Source: Glandiceps talaboti (lineage: Eukaryota; Hemichordata; Enteropneusta; Spengelidae). From it: a stretch of DNA of 64,000 nt. This document shows positions 36,787-50,637 of the stretch, piece by piece; position 1 is the stretch's first letter; the number at the start of each line of letters is the position of its first letter. The notes beneath the pieces were generated by a model. The model worked only from the letters and a program-made list of their open reading frames with translations, was not told the DNA's origin and ran no database searches. The stretch spans positions 13,398,391-13,462,390 of the forward strand of contig NC_135564.1 of assembly GCF_964340395.1 (NCBI RefSeq), written 5' to 3'. Made by a program: the position numbers and the translations under genes.

Positions 36787-38060
36787 TACTGTTCGGACTG
36801 CATACAAAGACTGTATTTCTCTTTGCCAGTGTTTGCGACCAACGAATATCAATTCAAGTTCTTGAATGTGGCCCAAATTGAGTGCTAGAACTCAGTAAGC
36901 TTATGAAGTTTATTGTTATAGTTCATATTTGTGAGCGAGGTTTCCAGATTGTTGCACGATATCCCTGAACTCACAGACTGACTGACTGCCGTGTCCATTT
37001 TCACTGGATTTAGTAGACAACATCGTGTTGCGGTCCAAGAGAAGCAGACGAACAATTTATATGGCAGTGAACGAGTCAACCAGTTAAAAATTGTAACCAC
37101 CGAACTTTCTGCCTTTTTTTCCACATCTTCAGAAGTTAATAAATGTGCATCGAGACGATGGTATTTTCTTAAATAGAAACTGAACATGGAACTCCGGACT
37201 CGCATCATCATCAATGGGAATCTACCACTGCAACCGATTGATGCTCTCAATCTGTGCCAACTTCATAAGTTCACGGATATCTTTTATCAAATTTGCCAAA
37301 TTGTTTATGAAAATTGCGGGAAAATTTGAAAAAAGCAAGGAATATTTTTTGTGATTTTAGAATTTTCATGGACAATGTTGCATGTGTTGTTTTTAAAATG
37401 AACTTTTTTTAAAGAATCGTGACGTCATAGTATTTGTATACGATGACCACTGTCCGTAGTCTCCAAGACGGAAACGTTCTTTATAAGTTGTCAGTTTGGA
37501 CACTGTTTTTTGCTCTGGACCAGCAACTCCGAAAAAAGCTGTAAATTATTTGCTAAATGTAGAGACGTTATTTAAATTTTTTGACATTTTGAAAAAATAA
37601 CCATGGTTTTCGATTTGTCTACTTACAAATTATTTTTGATAGAAAATAAGGAAATATTGGACCGAAGTTATGGGCGGAAATACCAGGTGACTAGATATTT
37701 GTGAATGAAATCGTTCATTGAAACTTGTGTGTAGACTATGTGAAGTTTCAGTGTCGTTGCCAATCATAGACCGCAGCTTAAGAAACCATACCACCGATTA
37801 CAACTTACATTTTGTTCAAAAATTTCACTTTTTTCCGATAGCCGTGAATTTGTTGTATCACTCACTTCCAAACTCATCATCTTCATCCCCCCTTTTTAAC
37901 AACGTGTCACTTCCCCCTGCTGGGTTCTGTTCCTTTTTTATGTCTATAAAAAAGACTGTCAAATTGTTTTTTGAAGTCCAAATCAGGTGAAACAGGTGTA
38001 CTTTTGTAACATATCCTCTCCATTATAACAAAGCTATGTATAAACTCAAACAGAAATAAA
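36787..38060 (+). other. Irx 3'UTR / downstream flank
   Basis: Two AATAAA signals fit a poly(A) site: 37138-37143 (short UTR of about 0.37 kb) and 38055-38060 (long UTR of about 1.3 kb). No coding signal in between. Which signal is used cannot be decided from sequence. Confidence 0.5.
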
Positions 38061-40229
38061 CGTATTTCTTACATGCTACTAGAACAGCGTGCTATTTTGT
38101 GTGCCTATGTTAGTAACCGTGTGTGAGAATTCTTGATACGGTTAACTGCATGGTTTTGTTCTGACAACTTGACGAAATACAGCATTGCCGTCCACAACTT
38201 GTGTTCTCAGGCGTCCAGAATGCAAACTTGGAACCATGGCTCTGGGTTTTATTTCTAACTCACAAATTACACCATGTATGCACGTGCTGATGTGTTCACC
38301 TATCAGCCAGTGGTAGTATCATTTAGCGGCACTTTGTAGTGGATTCGAAAGTACACGCCTCCAATTGCCTATCACCGGGGTACCTATCTACAGTACACTG
38401 ATACTGCCTAGTCTCTCTAAAACGTTTTTCCAGACAAGCTGTTCCAAATTAGCTCGTGCTAGTGTATCGTATATGTGTGGTATTATTTGCCGACAACGAA
38501 GCTGCGAATGACTAAATGTGTGATATAGGAGGTTATGTTTATAGTCACAACACAGTCAGTTACCAGTTGTTAGTGTTTAACAGCAAACTATAAATAGATC
38601 AAACTCGTTTGTTTGTCTACCAAATTGAGGATGACCACGCCGGGACACACATTCAACTCCCCACTGATCTTTTGACGGCAACATCACATCTAACAAATCT
38701 GTATTCCCCAGTTTTTCTTCAACAATAATGACTTCTAATAACGGAGTCCGTACCAAATGAAGTCTGTAGTTAGTATAGGGAGTTGTTGCATTGGTGGTAA
38801 CTTGTCACGTTCCGCTACATAGCATAGTCTGACATAGTAACATTGAAGTATTGTTACCTCAGACAAGATTTAAAGTGTGACCACTTTTTTAACATGGTTT
38901 GAAAAACAATCGCCGTGATGCATGGAAAACGATAGAATAAATCACCGCTAGATTGAATGGAGACACGACTGTAGCGTATCGGCCAGTTACACGCTTTTAC
39001 AGTGGGTATTTACTAACTTACGGAGTGGCTCTTCTAATAGCATACAAACTCAACCTCGCAAAAACTCTGATACGCTCTGGCAAAGATTCACTCTATCGGG
39101 GAAAGACTCTTGACAACTCTCTGTTAGTTTTCAAAAAAAAAATTTCGTTGTGACTTAAACGAAATATGCTGTGATAATAATCACTTCGCGTTTCCAAAAT
39201 ATGGCTGAATAATTTTGAACAGAAAAAAAGAGGAACTTAATTCTCAATGAACTGCTCAGTTTCGAATCGAATTGTGCTACCTTTGTAGGTCGACTATTTC
39301 AACAAAGTGTGCAACGTATCAAAATTAAAAGCACCATATATTTTTTGAATGAAATTGTCAACATGTGATGTTTTTTTTTCTGACTCAATAAGGGTCAAAC
39401 CGACTAACTGTACCACGCTGTGGTCAAAGGGCACGGAGTACAGTATGTCGTACTTGTTTACCGAGAAGCGTGGGCACATGCTACAAGTGGTCTTAGACAA
39501 CACCCAATACACTCGATCGTTCGTTCCAAAATTAGCATTTTTCTTGAAAATTTCGTACACGGCTTTCACAACATAGACCGTAACCATAATTTCTTTTTTA
39601 AAATTTGACATATGTTTCAGACATTCCCCCTCTCTCGTCAAGTGTGTTATTGCTCGGATATAAATTAATTAGTATTTTTTGATGAAACGATAAATTTGAA
39701 ACATTGATGACACTTCGTTTTAATTATGAGATAGGTTGCAATGGAGTACGTCACAGAATGGTTTATAGACTAGCAAATGATAATATACACTTGGTAAGAC
39801 ACAGAATCGCCACGAAGGCTACCCGTCATCAAACAGTTATAAATCAAACGAACCAATCACATGAAACAAGGAAGACACAATCGAACAAAAGGAGTAGTGT
39901 ATTGCAACAATGAACAAAGTTAAAAACTTGAAAAAGGGGATAAGAAAAAAAAGAAAGAAAGCGGAAAGCGTTCTGATTTCGATGTCGAGGTTAAAAGCGT
40001 GGTTTGACCGTGAATTTTGAATGGTCGAATAGTTTAGGGCGTGTATGCCGTTTTCCTTCTTATTTCAACGGAACAATGACAAAGGTCTGTGCGATCGATT
40101 TGTCTTTAGTGGATCGGACTTGATTTCACATTCTTCCGGATTCAAAAGGAATCATCCCCCGTAATCGGATTTGGTCGAGAAACTTCCGATAGTTAACGAG
40201 AGAGAACAACAACAGAAGCAAGAACAACA

Positions 40230-40570
40230 ACAATTTGTTTCTTGATGACTCCCCTTAATTAAAAACACGAATCAAAAAAAAATTTGAAGTGATGCAAATA
40301 TTGATTAGGGAGACCGTCTACTCTGCAGAGCCGTGATTTGTATGCCCGTATCAACTATCAGCTAAAAATTCATAACATTATCTGCGATATTCATGGCTTT
40401 GATACCCATCAAACAGTTCCGTTACAGAAGTGACACTCAACCATGTTTCATGACAATATATGACATTGTTGACAGGACTCAGCATTACTGCTGTCAAACA
40501 CTTGCCACCATATTGTTTACAGTGTTTTCAACCCTACATATTTATTGGTAAACAAACATTTCACGTGATT
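40230..40570. promoter_or_regulatory. candidate downstream enhancer with convergent forkhead motifs
   Basis: Unique DNA about 3.5 kb after the Irx stop. It has TGTTTAC (40514-40520) and GTAAACA (40548-40554) facing each other 34 bp apart, ATTGATTAGGG (bicoid/TALE-like) near 40300 and CACGTG at about 40564. Motifs are seen; function is inferred. Confidence 0.3.
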
Positions 40571-43500
40571 AGTTAAAAAGCGAATGGCGCTCACCGCTAT
40601 GTAAACCATTGTCACCCCCAAAAATCCCCGTAGAGTTGTCTAACTCGGTAACGATTGACAGATTGAAAGAAATCCCAATTTCATTTTAAAGAGATTAATA
40701 AAGGCTATTTATCGTCGACTTTCAGTTGAAAATAGCGATTTAAGAATTTCAGTATTAACTGCAAATATTAATAAAAGGCACTATCAAAATAGACGTCACT
40801 TACACACTATAATACCGAATGGACCTCCGTTGATAATAGTTAGTGACACCGAGTGCAGAAAAAGAAGTACAAAATAACACGTTATTCATAAGAAGTGGCG
40901 ATAAGATGTGAAACGGAAAATACTAACACTTTATTTCGGTTTATAATGGATGGATAATGTCTATTGGGATGGCCTGTTATCTTTCCTTTCAACTTCACAT
41001 AACATTGTTTTATCGTACCCAGAAATATGTTTACAAAGCTGAAGGAAAAAAAATGTAGTCAACCTCGGAAGATTTTTTAACTGTTTAACCCTATATATGG
41101 ACAATATAGTAGAAATAAGCAGAGAAAGCTCGATGGCGTGTGATACGTGGTGATGGCAGTGTTGACAAAGCTTATACAGTCAGGAGGTCATCGGGGGAGA
41201 TAGGCGCACTCACCCCGACACCTTGTATTCATTCTCACGTCCAATCTAGAGATGCAGTAGACTGGAGAAGTCAAGACATGGCTGTAGGGACTGTGTACAA
41301 AATGTAAACCGGACACCAAACTAACTATTGTGTGTTTTCAAAGCAGAGAGACCAGCTCTGACAATGCGTACATAGAGTCGATTGTGAGCGATGCAAAGCG
41401 GCACGTTTGGCTGCGATGCCTTCCAGCTAACGCCGGTCTCACAATTGTCAACGATACTACTGCGCACTTGCTTCTCAAAAACTCCCAGCTTCCTTCAAAA
41501 TACTAACACAAAATACTGTATTGTTACACTATTGAATTAATGTACTTAAAGTAAAAAAGAACAGTAGCTAACAGCTAAAGTATACATGATATCCAAGAAC
41601 GTTCGGATCTCGCCAATAGCTAGGCATATATGACACTACACTACTCAATACACCCCTCTCAGTTCTTTGTTAAGTCCTTTATTTCTGTTTACCTTCTATT
41701 GTGTTGAAATGGAAATTGAACATACACTGAGTATCACCAGCTGAATCTATGCTATCAACAAAATTCACTGAAAACAACCCAGCCCCTGTCTGTTCGTCAC
41801 GTTTCCACGACAACTCCGAATACCAGTCTTGTGAAACAACGAAACAACATATTATAACATGTACAAGTCTTCCACAACTACTTGGAACGAAATAAAAGAA
41901 AAAAAACTGGTGAAAATTTTGACGAGAAATGAAATATTACTAAGTTTTCTATGTTTAAACGACAGCGGAAGGTCTGCGTTATTGGATACTATATACTTGT
42001 ATTATTACAGTGTACTTTGCCGTATCATATCATCTGACGGGTTTGTTTGTTTGTCTTTATTTCACTAGTCTGATAAGTAGGAACTTGAACTTGCCAGATG
42101 CTGGAAGAATAGAAATAGTACCCCGGGTGTTGGCTAAGGTCATCAAAAACTTCTTCAGCCGTGATAATTTGACTCAAAATTTTGACGACTTTTGTTGTGT
42201 GCCTACACATTTTTTCTCTCTCTCAAGAAAATGACGTCATCACTACACCAGCCTGAGCCTACAACAAAGTTAGTTTAATATTTCAATTTGTTAGTGGCAG
42301 TTATGTGAGAGTGAATCGACTAGCACAGTGAATTACCTCTTTTTTGATAAACCGTAATTGGGAAATGAAGTATTCAAGATAGTGCCATATCGTCTACGCA
42401 CTACTTTTTACACACGCTACATTTAACAAAACTTATGGACATGCTGCAAATCAAACGACGGGAACTGCTATGGTTCGGATTGGACCAATCAGGCAAGTGG
42501 CAAAGTTCAGCAGGGGACGTGTCATTTGGAATATGGTTGAGATGACTTTACATGTCAAAACGGTAGTTAGTTGTTTACAAATTATGAAACATATTAGTCG
42601 CTGGTAACACGCGGCCACGGTTTACAACTTGGATACATTCGCCGTTTACATTGCAACGTCACAGGTCCGGGAGCGCTCACCCACCCATACCGTGTACCCG
42701 AAATATTATACTATGTGATACCAGTAGGCAATGCTTCAATGACTCCAACCCAGTGTGCTCCTAACACATCTGCACTCACATTTTTCTCGATTTAGGGTAA
42801 ATTTAGTGTGTCCTTATGGTCGCTACAAAAATGCGATAAAATGAAGAAAAGGGGACGCAAGAATGAGAAAATTCGATCGTAAAGTATACGTTTTGTCAAA
42901 TTAAAAAACTAAGCTGAACAAATTTGATGGTAGGTACGATAAAAACATAAAGGAATATTTGAAGAACAGAAATCTGAAGAATACTAAAAATCGCATAAAT
43001 TTATTGAAAATGTATTCATGGGCTTTCAGAGTTCAGGCAATAAAATAATGAATAGGGACTGCACAGAAAAGTGTGTGTACAGCTATGTTTATAAATAACT
43101 TACTAAATATATGCAATGTATGTATGTTAAAGTGATATTGTGGAGCCCTGTCAGGACGGACGCTCCAAAACATCTGAGTTGTATTTATAACACTACCAAG
43201 CTAGCGTTGATTCGATATGATCTTGTGTAAAGCTAGCCATGCAAACTAACAGACATTTTAAGTACAACGTAACAACGGCACTACTTGGACAACATACTTG
43301 AACGATCTAGCATTACCGCCGACATACCAGATTTTTCGTTTACTTCATAGATTACCAAATAAACCACACTTTCTTTATATAAATATGCATGTATAGCGTG
43401 TAATGTGTATACGAAGGCGAGATGACACAGAACCCGAACATCCAAATAACGGCAAGAGTGCTTTCTAGTTCGGATGTCTAGAGACCTTAGCAAAACAAAC

Positions 43501-46029
43501 ATAGTATAGTAAAGCGGTAGCCTTTCCAGTCTAACCAAATATAAACATCTCTGAGTATTTCCAGTACCGATGGCAGGAAAGTATAGACGAAATTCCAAAT
43601 TCTAACACTCTCTCATATTTGTACTATTCGACAAACCCCTTGGCTAAATGTTAGTCTTACTTAGCTACATATGTTTGACATACTATCAACATATAGAAAA
43701 ATGTTAACAGCTGCGCACCCCGAGAAGAAATTCAACACAAAATCAATAAATTTTCTCCCTCTAAGAAAATATTTACTTCGGTAAAAACTCCATGGAAAAA
43801 TAATCATTCATGCTTGTGAATACGAGGTGGAATAAAACGTGCTTGCTTTGTGTGTGTTGTAATAGGGTAAGGAGTGGTTATGTATCCAAGTCCATGACGA
43901 GTCGTTCACACCGTTATGTGTCTATTATTGTAATACTTGTGTTACGGGAGAGGCCACAAGTAAACAGAGGCTACATCAAGTCCCAGACCACTGTCTTTAT
44001 ACTGCTGAGAGTATCTTCGTATTGTATATACACCGCCGTTCGTGACTCACCTGACACCGCTCAATATAACATCCGCCAAACTACTTTTTATCACAGAGAT
44101 ATCGCATCGATACTCCATAATTTTATCGCCTAAATGGTGAATATTCGATTTGCATGTTGTTAAATGTCGAGCATAATAGCTAAGTAACTAGCCTCGTCTC
44201 AAATTATTGTTGCGGGCCTTCAATAACGGCTCTAACTAATTTCTGTTTTTAAAGTATTGTTTAATGTCGTCAAAAAAAATCAGACACAAGCAAGATTTTG
44301 GTCGACAGTCATTGAAGTCAATGGGAGATCAAACGAAAATGATGAGTGGCACTCAATTTGTTGAGACTTGGCTCGACATTTCCTACAGCGAGATGTGTAG
44401 AAGCATAACTTGGATGCAATCTAACAAACATCTCAACGTGTGATTATAAGCAAATGGAAAGTACGACACACAGGAAAAACTAGCAAATTATTAAACAAAA
44501 AGATGACTGAATAAGAATGAAAACTTAACCTTCTAATCCGGTTAAAGTTTCTAATTCAATTTGGCAAATTGAATAAGTCAGCTTAAATCATTTCCATAGA
44601 GTAAAACGCATTGACAATGTAAAAGCTCTCTTACTTAGTATATAATGGTTAAGACGGCTATACAAACCTTCATTTGAGACCTGTTCACAAAATCAATGTC
44701 TACGTTTTGTATATACATTGATTGAATATGAATGAGAAGCAAGTTTCGTGTGGATATCTACATCAGATGGATTTTTATTTATATACCATCTTTTTACCCT
44801 GATAATCTTCGGTGCTTTATTTTACGATTTGCTACTCATTGAACACTATTACGGTAATCAACCACATTAAAATTGTTATGATTCAGTTATCAAGGTCGCC
44901 AAAATCTAATTACCGATTATTTCTTTCCTTCTATTTTTCTCTTCTCCCCCCCCCTCCTCGAAAATAAATTCACACCTGTATCTTTTTTTTTTATAATTAT
45001 ATTTTAAGTGATTTGGAATAGAGAAAGAAATAGCGCGTTTTCATTGTCTTTTTGTCAGTGTGATTTAAAACGATGCAGCTCCTGTTACAGTGTTTGATAT
45101 ACTTTGCCGGTATTGAATACTACCCCCAGGCTAGTCAACTGCAATAGTTATTGAAGACTCGATTCGGGCATATGGTTAACGTCATCACGCACATTCTATC
45201 TCCCTTGTCATTCGTATTCAAGGCTCGACTGTCAGGTCATAGTGGCCACACAACACCCATGTATTCTTTTCTCTCTCTTTTTTTAAACACCGACTGTGGT
45301 CAGAAAAGATACATATAAAATTTGATTCTATTTGTAAAACAATAAGGAAGCAATGCCTGGGAAAAGTGTTTTAAGATGAACCCAGACAATGTGTACTGGA
45401 TACAATGGTGATTTCAACGAGTCTCCCCTGAAGGTAAAATGAAAACTGAACCGGTATGTCATATACTCAAAAGAGATGAGGTCTGGGCACAGCAGAGCAA
45501 AGCCGCGGCTTGACCAATTTCATATAAGCTTTATTTTTTTCCTCACTGACAGACGGAGTATATGGTTGTCACGTCAAAGGAAAATCTCTATAACCAATAT
45601 ATATTGAGAGTTCTAATAAAATGCAATATGGAGTAAAAACATCAAAAAGAACACCGTCAGAGTGGGAGATCTAAAAGTGCCTGCAGCTAGCTGTTGGCGG
45701 CTACTAGCAGCACTATTAAAATGAAAATCAGGCATGGTTTCCCAGACGTTTTGGTTAGTTAAATTAGATACAGATAAATACATGAAATGCAACATGAAGG
45801 AAACATATTGACATGTTGTACTAGTAAGGTAAAAACAAAACTAATCAAGAACCCAAGATACATGAATTGAATATCTTTTTCTTTTTCGCCATCATGCTAC
45901 TAAACGAGGTTTTTCTAATAACATTTGGAGTGTTATTTTTATCTTAAAAAGTAAATGGCTGTAACGGAACTGAGGCTGTATAGAACTTTTTAAAAAACAC
46001 TTATATTCTGCGCCTTGTAAGGCAAAACG

Positions 46030-46470
46030 TGAATTATCTTATCGGCCTTTTGAATGGCTGAGTTGGGGTTTGTGTTGGCAGATAGAAACCCTCCCTTTGT
46101 TATCCCCGCAAATATTTCCTCAATGTGTTCTTAATGGTAATTTCGTTAAGGTGAAAAGGGAGCCTTTCACAGTGGCAGTCAACGACACTTATGACTATGC
46201 GCATTTCTATAAGTTATTATGAGCAAATTTAGTGTTAAAGCCTTCTACTATAGCACTATTTAATCTTTAATCACAATATACAGCTCGCACAATGTAACGT
46301 TTATGCGGCAATGGGAGACCCCGAACACAGGAAAAATCCCATCTCCATCTCACCGAGGAAGCGTTCTCCACACAAATGCTTCAATTATGCGGCATGAATA
46401 TCAATACACGCCTTTTGAATGCAGTTCCCGTCATAATATTGAATCGGAGAAATGAATAGAAATCCACATG
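46030..46470. promoter_or_regulatory. candidate downstream enhancer with duplicated exact words
   Basis: The 12-mer GCCTTTTGAATG occurs at 46045-46056 and 46410-46421, and the 10-mer TTATGCGGCA at 46301-46310 and 46385-46394. The surrounding 440 bp is non-repetitive and of even composition. Repeated long words inside unique sequence resemble duplicated binding sites; activity is inferred. Confidence 0.35.
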
Positions 46471-47249
46471 AACACAATCGTTAAAAGTCAATCGCTGATT
46501 GAAAGATGTATACGAATTAAGACACACACATACAAAAAAAAACTCACTAAATTATAAACCCGATTTCAACAGCAAATAAAGAAACACAGACAAAATAAAA
46601 TCGCTGCGTGATGCTACCCGCCAGTTTATTTCGGCCAGTATTAAAGAAAAAACAGTTTCAAAGATATTATAATAATTTGACTTATGTAACAACATATGAC
46701 GAGATTAATTTGATAGCATGGCCATTGTAATCACTAATCACACTCAATACATTACACCCATTATGGTGCATTAAAATTTTACGGCAAGTTGGCGAAATAA
46801 ACGAAAAAATCGTAAAAAATGCCTCAAAAAATTGAAGGAGAGATGGATATTTTACGTTGACGGCGGGACATCTACTTGTGGCATAATGGCTCGCAGTCTT
46901 GTGTGTCTATATTTCATAGCAACCACTCTAATCAAAACTAAGGCAATACAGTATCGGGGAGCTATTGGAGGAAAGTTGTGTTTGTGTCAAATCCGCGATT
47001 ACCCAATGGCAGAAAGGTACTAAGATGGATTCAATTTTAAGAGATTATTTGACAATATCAATACGGAGGAAAGTTGGCGGAATTAAGATCGTCTAGCAAG
47101 CAGCAAATACAGAGGGTTAGCAGGGATTTGATAAGCATACAGTTTGTACTCCAGGGAAAAACACTGTACTCAAACGGATAAAAATTGATCACCTTCTATA
47201 CCCACAAAATCATGAAGAAACGACGATTGAAATGAGTTAGGGCTACGAG

Positions 47250-47440
47250 GTTGAATGATTCTTGGCTTGTTTTACTCACAATATCTTATCCCGTCTAAAT
47301 CACAATGACAGCCGGCTTCTCTTGACAGACTGTGTAAGCGTTACACATGAAATCATAATTCGCACAAACACACTCTAATCAACTCCTATAAACTTGCTGG
47401 ATGATACAGAACAAGGAGGACTATAATTGCTAATCATGTA
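47250..47440. promoter_or_regulatory. candidate downstream enhancer island
   Basis: Contains CTTATCCCGTCTAAATCACA, AATTGCTAATCATGTAAACG (homeodomain plus forkhead words) and GATGATGGTCCC. Unique, balanced sequence about 10.5 kb 3' of Irx. Low-certainty call by appearance. Confidence 0.25.
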
Positions 47441-47479
47441 AACGCCATGAGGGTGATGATGGTCCCAATAATTCCACTA

Positions 47480-47515
47480 TACATCATCGTAAACTTTAGA
47501 GTCACAATTGTTACA
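47480..47515 (+). repeat. isolated relative of the 40-bp satellite unit
   Basis: TACATCATCGTAAACTTTAG then AGTCACAATTGTTACA aligns with the 25.9-27.8 kb unit (TACATCAT..GAACTATAGAATCACAGTTGTACA) with a few gaps and substitutions. A single copy, 20 kb away. Confidence 0.45.
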
Positions 47516-49140
47516 CCGAAACAAATAAAGAAACGTTGAGAGATTGACACAGTTTATCATTGATTTAATACTGTGGGTGCAATTAGTGGCAAGTTGTATT
47601 GAAAGCACAGATTGAAATAAAAAAAAAAGCTGTGAACGAGACTACACATGTAAAATAATTCATCCTCGTACTAATGAGAAATAAACTAGTGAGTGTAGAC
47701 AGAAGGAGAAACGCCATTAATGGTACTCTAGCAGTCATTTGCATTTATATACCTGTATTTAACTCCGTAGTGTGTGCCAAACACTAAACTTTGTCTAACA
47801 TTCAATGAGAAAAAAAAGGCTATGAGATGAACACAGAGACACTCGCCTAAACGGTAGCCTTGAATAGACGATGTAAAGGCGTGGTGTGCTCAAACTCCAA
47901 GCCACAATAGCTGTTTTGTGGGGATTAGCTCAGCCCCTATTCAATACGTCTTAGACCGTAAGAAGATAAAAACATGTCAAACATATGTACCATGTCATGG
48001 GCTTCAAATACGGACCAATTTCTTGCTCACAATTCCCCCGACGAGATAGCACCATTTGTAACAGGCGATACATGTACACATATAAATAAAAAACAACAAT
48101 ACCGCAGCGTACCTATTAAAATGTATTAATAACATTCATAAAAGAAAACGAAAGGTGAAACATAAATTGAGCTGCACCCCCACATAATGAGAAAGGGTAC
48201 ATGTACATTTAGACAAGAGAGAAAGAATTACACATCAGCTGCCGGACGTATTGTATTTTGTAAACGGAGAAGAAGAAAGCCTGTAATAAAGTAAAGTTCA
48301 ACTTAAGTTTGGCAAGCGCATTGTGATACTGTTGAAGTTAGTATGTATTGGTTGGGTCTGGTTACGGCTCACATATTACGACAAGATGAATAGCGATTCC
48401 TCTCCAATTTACAGTTAGCTTGTCTCACAAACAAAATGGCGTAAAGAACACACAAAAGAAACTGTACTAGAATTTCATGTCTGGCTTGCACGTTCCTTTG
48501 TACAGCATACCTTACAACAGACCAGTATATGTAATACACTCTTGAAACAACACAACAGGGGGTAGCAAGGAGGGGATATACAAATGTAATGTAAGATGTA
48601 TCGCTATTGACCTTCCGTATATAACATGTGGTCAGGCCAAGGCAGAATAGGCCAGATTGGTTTCCTTCAAGTTGGTCACTGCAATAAACATACATACTCT
48701 ATAGGGTTACAAGTAGAATAGAAAGGCAAGACGCCTTGCAATTTGAACGCCTTGAAAATGTGCAAGCTTACAACACAACATCGATACGAGTAACCAAAGC
48801 TTCAATTCGATACGTACAGCATCGTATGGTAGAATAAGAATGATCGTGTAAAACAAAGGACGCAGTGAGTGGTCGTTACCACCGTGTCCCAAGTCGTGTG
48901 CACTCCAGACAACTCTATACCAAACACGAGATGTGTCACTAAACCCTATTGCACATGCGCACAGATTTTATCAACCTGTATGTCACGCGCAAAAAAGACC
49001 AAAAACAAAAAAACAAATGTAAGTTTTAAGCAAAGAAATTCCTGTTCACATGGTCGAAAATGGCTCCATCTAAAAAAATAGGATAATTGATATCTAAGAC
49101 ATTCTAAAATTGAACGAATAAAAAGTTAATCACGAGAAAG

Positions 49141-49141
<1 letters not shown>

Positions 49142-49180
<39 letters not shown>

Positions 49181-49220
49181 AATGATGATGATGATGATGA
49201 TGATGATGATAATGATGATA
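49142..49220. repeat. (GAT)n microsatellite
   Basis: About 26 GAT units with two GATAAT interruptions. Confidence 0.95.
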
Positions 49221-50143
49221 GTACAACTAAACGGAATGCCATTACCATGGATACAAGATCATAACATAAAGATGCAAGATTTAGCGAAAATTCACTTTAC
49301 ATATTTATCAATTCTTTACGTATTCGTAAAATTAACAAAAAACACATATTTTCCGTACATTCATTAGTTGTATAAAATCTACAAAAGTGATATTTCGAGG
49401 ACTGTTCATTATTTGTTATCTCATGTTTGCACATCTTTCGAAGACACGACAATCCGACATCATTTGCCCCGTGGAAAAACCGTGCACGTCGCGACAGTGC
49501 ACAAGCGTCAATTCCCGGCAATACCGTAGTGTAGTGGAATCAGGTAAAGTGATAGTGCGCTCACAGATGTTGTCAAAGATATGACATTACGGCTGCTTAA
49601 AAAGACCGAACGAGTGCATTAAAAGTAGAAAAAGCAACAATAATTTGACAAGTGTCATCACATATATTGCCATTTCCACTGTTGTTGATATGTTCAAAAT
49701 TACATTTATATGATGATAAAAAATTACATCTTATGACATCACTCAAGAATGATTGATAGCTAGATCATATTGAACGTATCTTCAGACAATATAACTCCCT
49801 ATTTATTTAGCCATTCAATATCACTTAAAGATGATAGTTATGGTCATATAAAATTTACCCCCATTGCAATTTGATAGGCATATAAAAGTGCAGAGGAAAA
49901 CAGTTCTTGGCAGGAGTCCTCTAATATTCTGTATTACATTTTACGCTGTATATAACGTGAACAACGGTAGCTTTTAGTGCACCGTTGTTTGGTGAATAGT
50001 AAATCCGCCGTATAATGATACCAAAAAAATGAGTGATGTGCAATATATTTTGCTATTCATCTAAACTATGGCAATAAAAAAAAGCTTTAGTATATTAGAG
50101 AGTGGTTAAAAAATTAGAATTGTAAAGCCAAAATTAACTCATG

Positions 50144-50231
<88 letters not shown>

Positions 50232-50318
50232 CATCCATCCATCCATCCATCCATCCATCCATCCATCCATCCATCCATCCATCCATCCATCCATCCATCC
50301 ATTCATCCATCCATCTTG

Positions 50319-50397
<79 letters not shown>
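50144..50397. repeat. (TATC)n-(CATC)n-(TATC)n compound array
   Basis: About 21 TATC units, then about 20 CATC units, a CTTGTC break, and about 19 TATC units. Read on the minus strand it is GATA-GATG-GATA. The symmetric order suggests a block of GATA mutated to GATG and then expanded. Confidence 0.97.
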
Positions 50398-50399
<2 letters not shown>

Positions 50400-50531
50400 A
50401 TGTGTGTATTCAACATAAATACACATACGCGAGTGAATGTGATACATATTGTATATAGACATTCGATATGTGAACACATACACATACATTTATGTATATA
50501 TTACACACATGCACATGTGCGAATACGTATT

Positions 50532-50533
<2 letters not shown>

Positions 50534-50571
<38 letters not shown>

Positions 50572-50597
50572 TGTGTTTGTGCGTGTGTGTGTGTATG

Positions 50598-50632
<35 letters not shown>

Positions 50633-50637
50633 GTTTG
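50534..50637. repeat. (GT)n microsatellite
   Basis: About 50 GT units with TATG, TTTG and GCG interruptions. Confidence 0.95.

Noticed and set aside
39294-39641. 115-codon minus-strand frame and overlapping plus-strand frames 3' of Irx
   Set aside because: Mutually overlapping open frames with no domain; not supported as exons.
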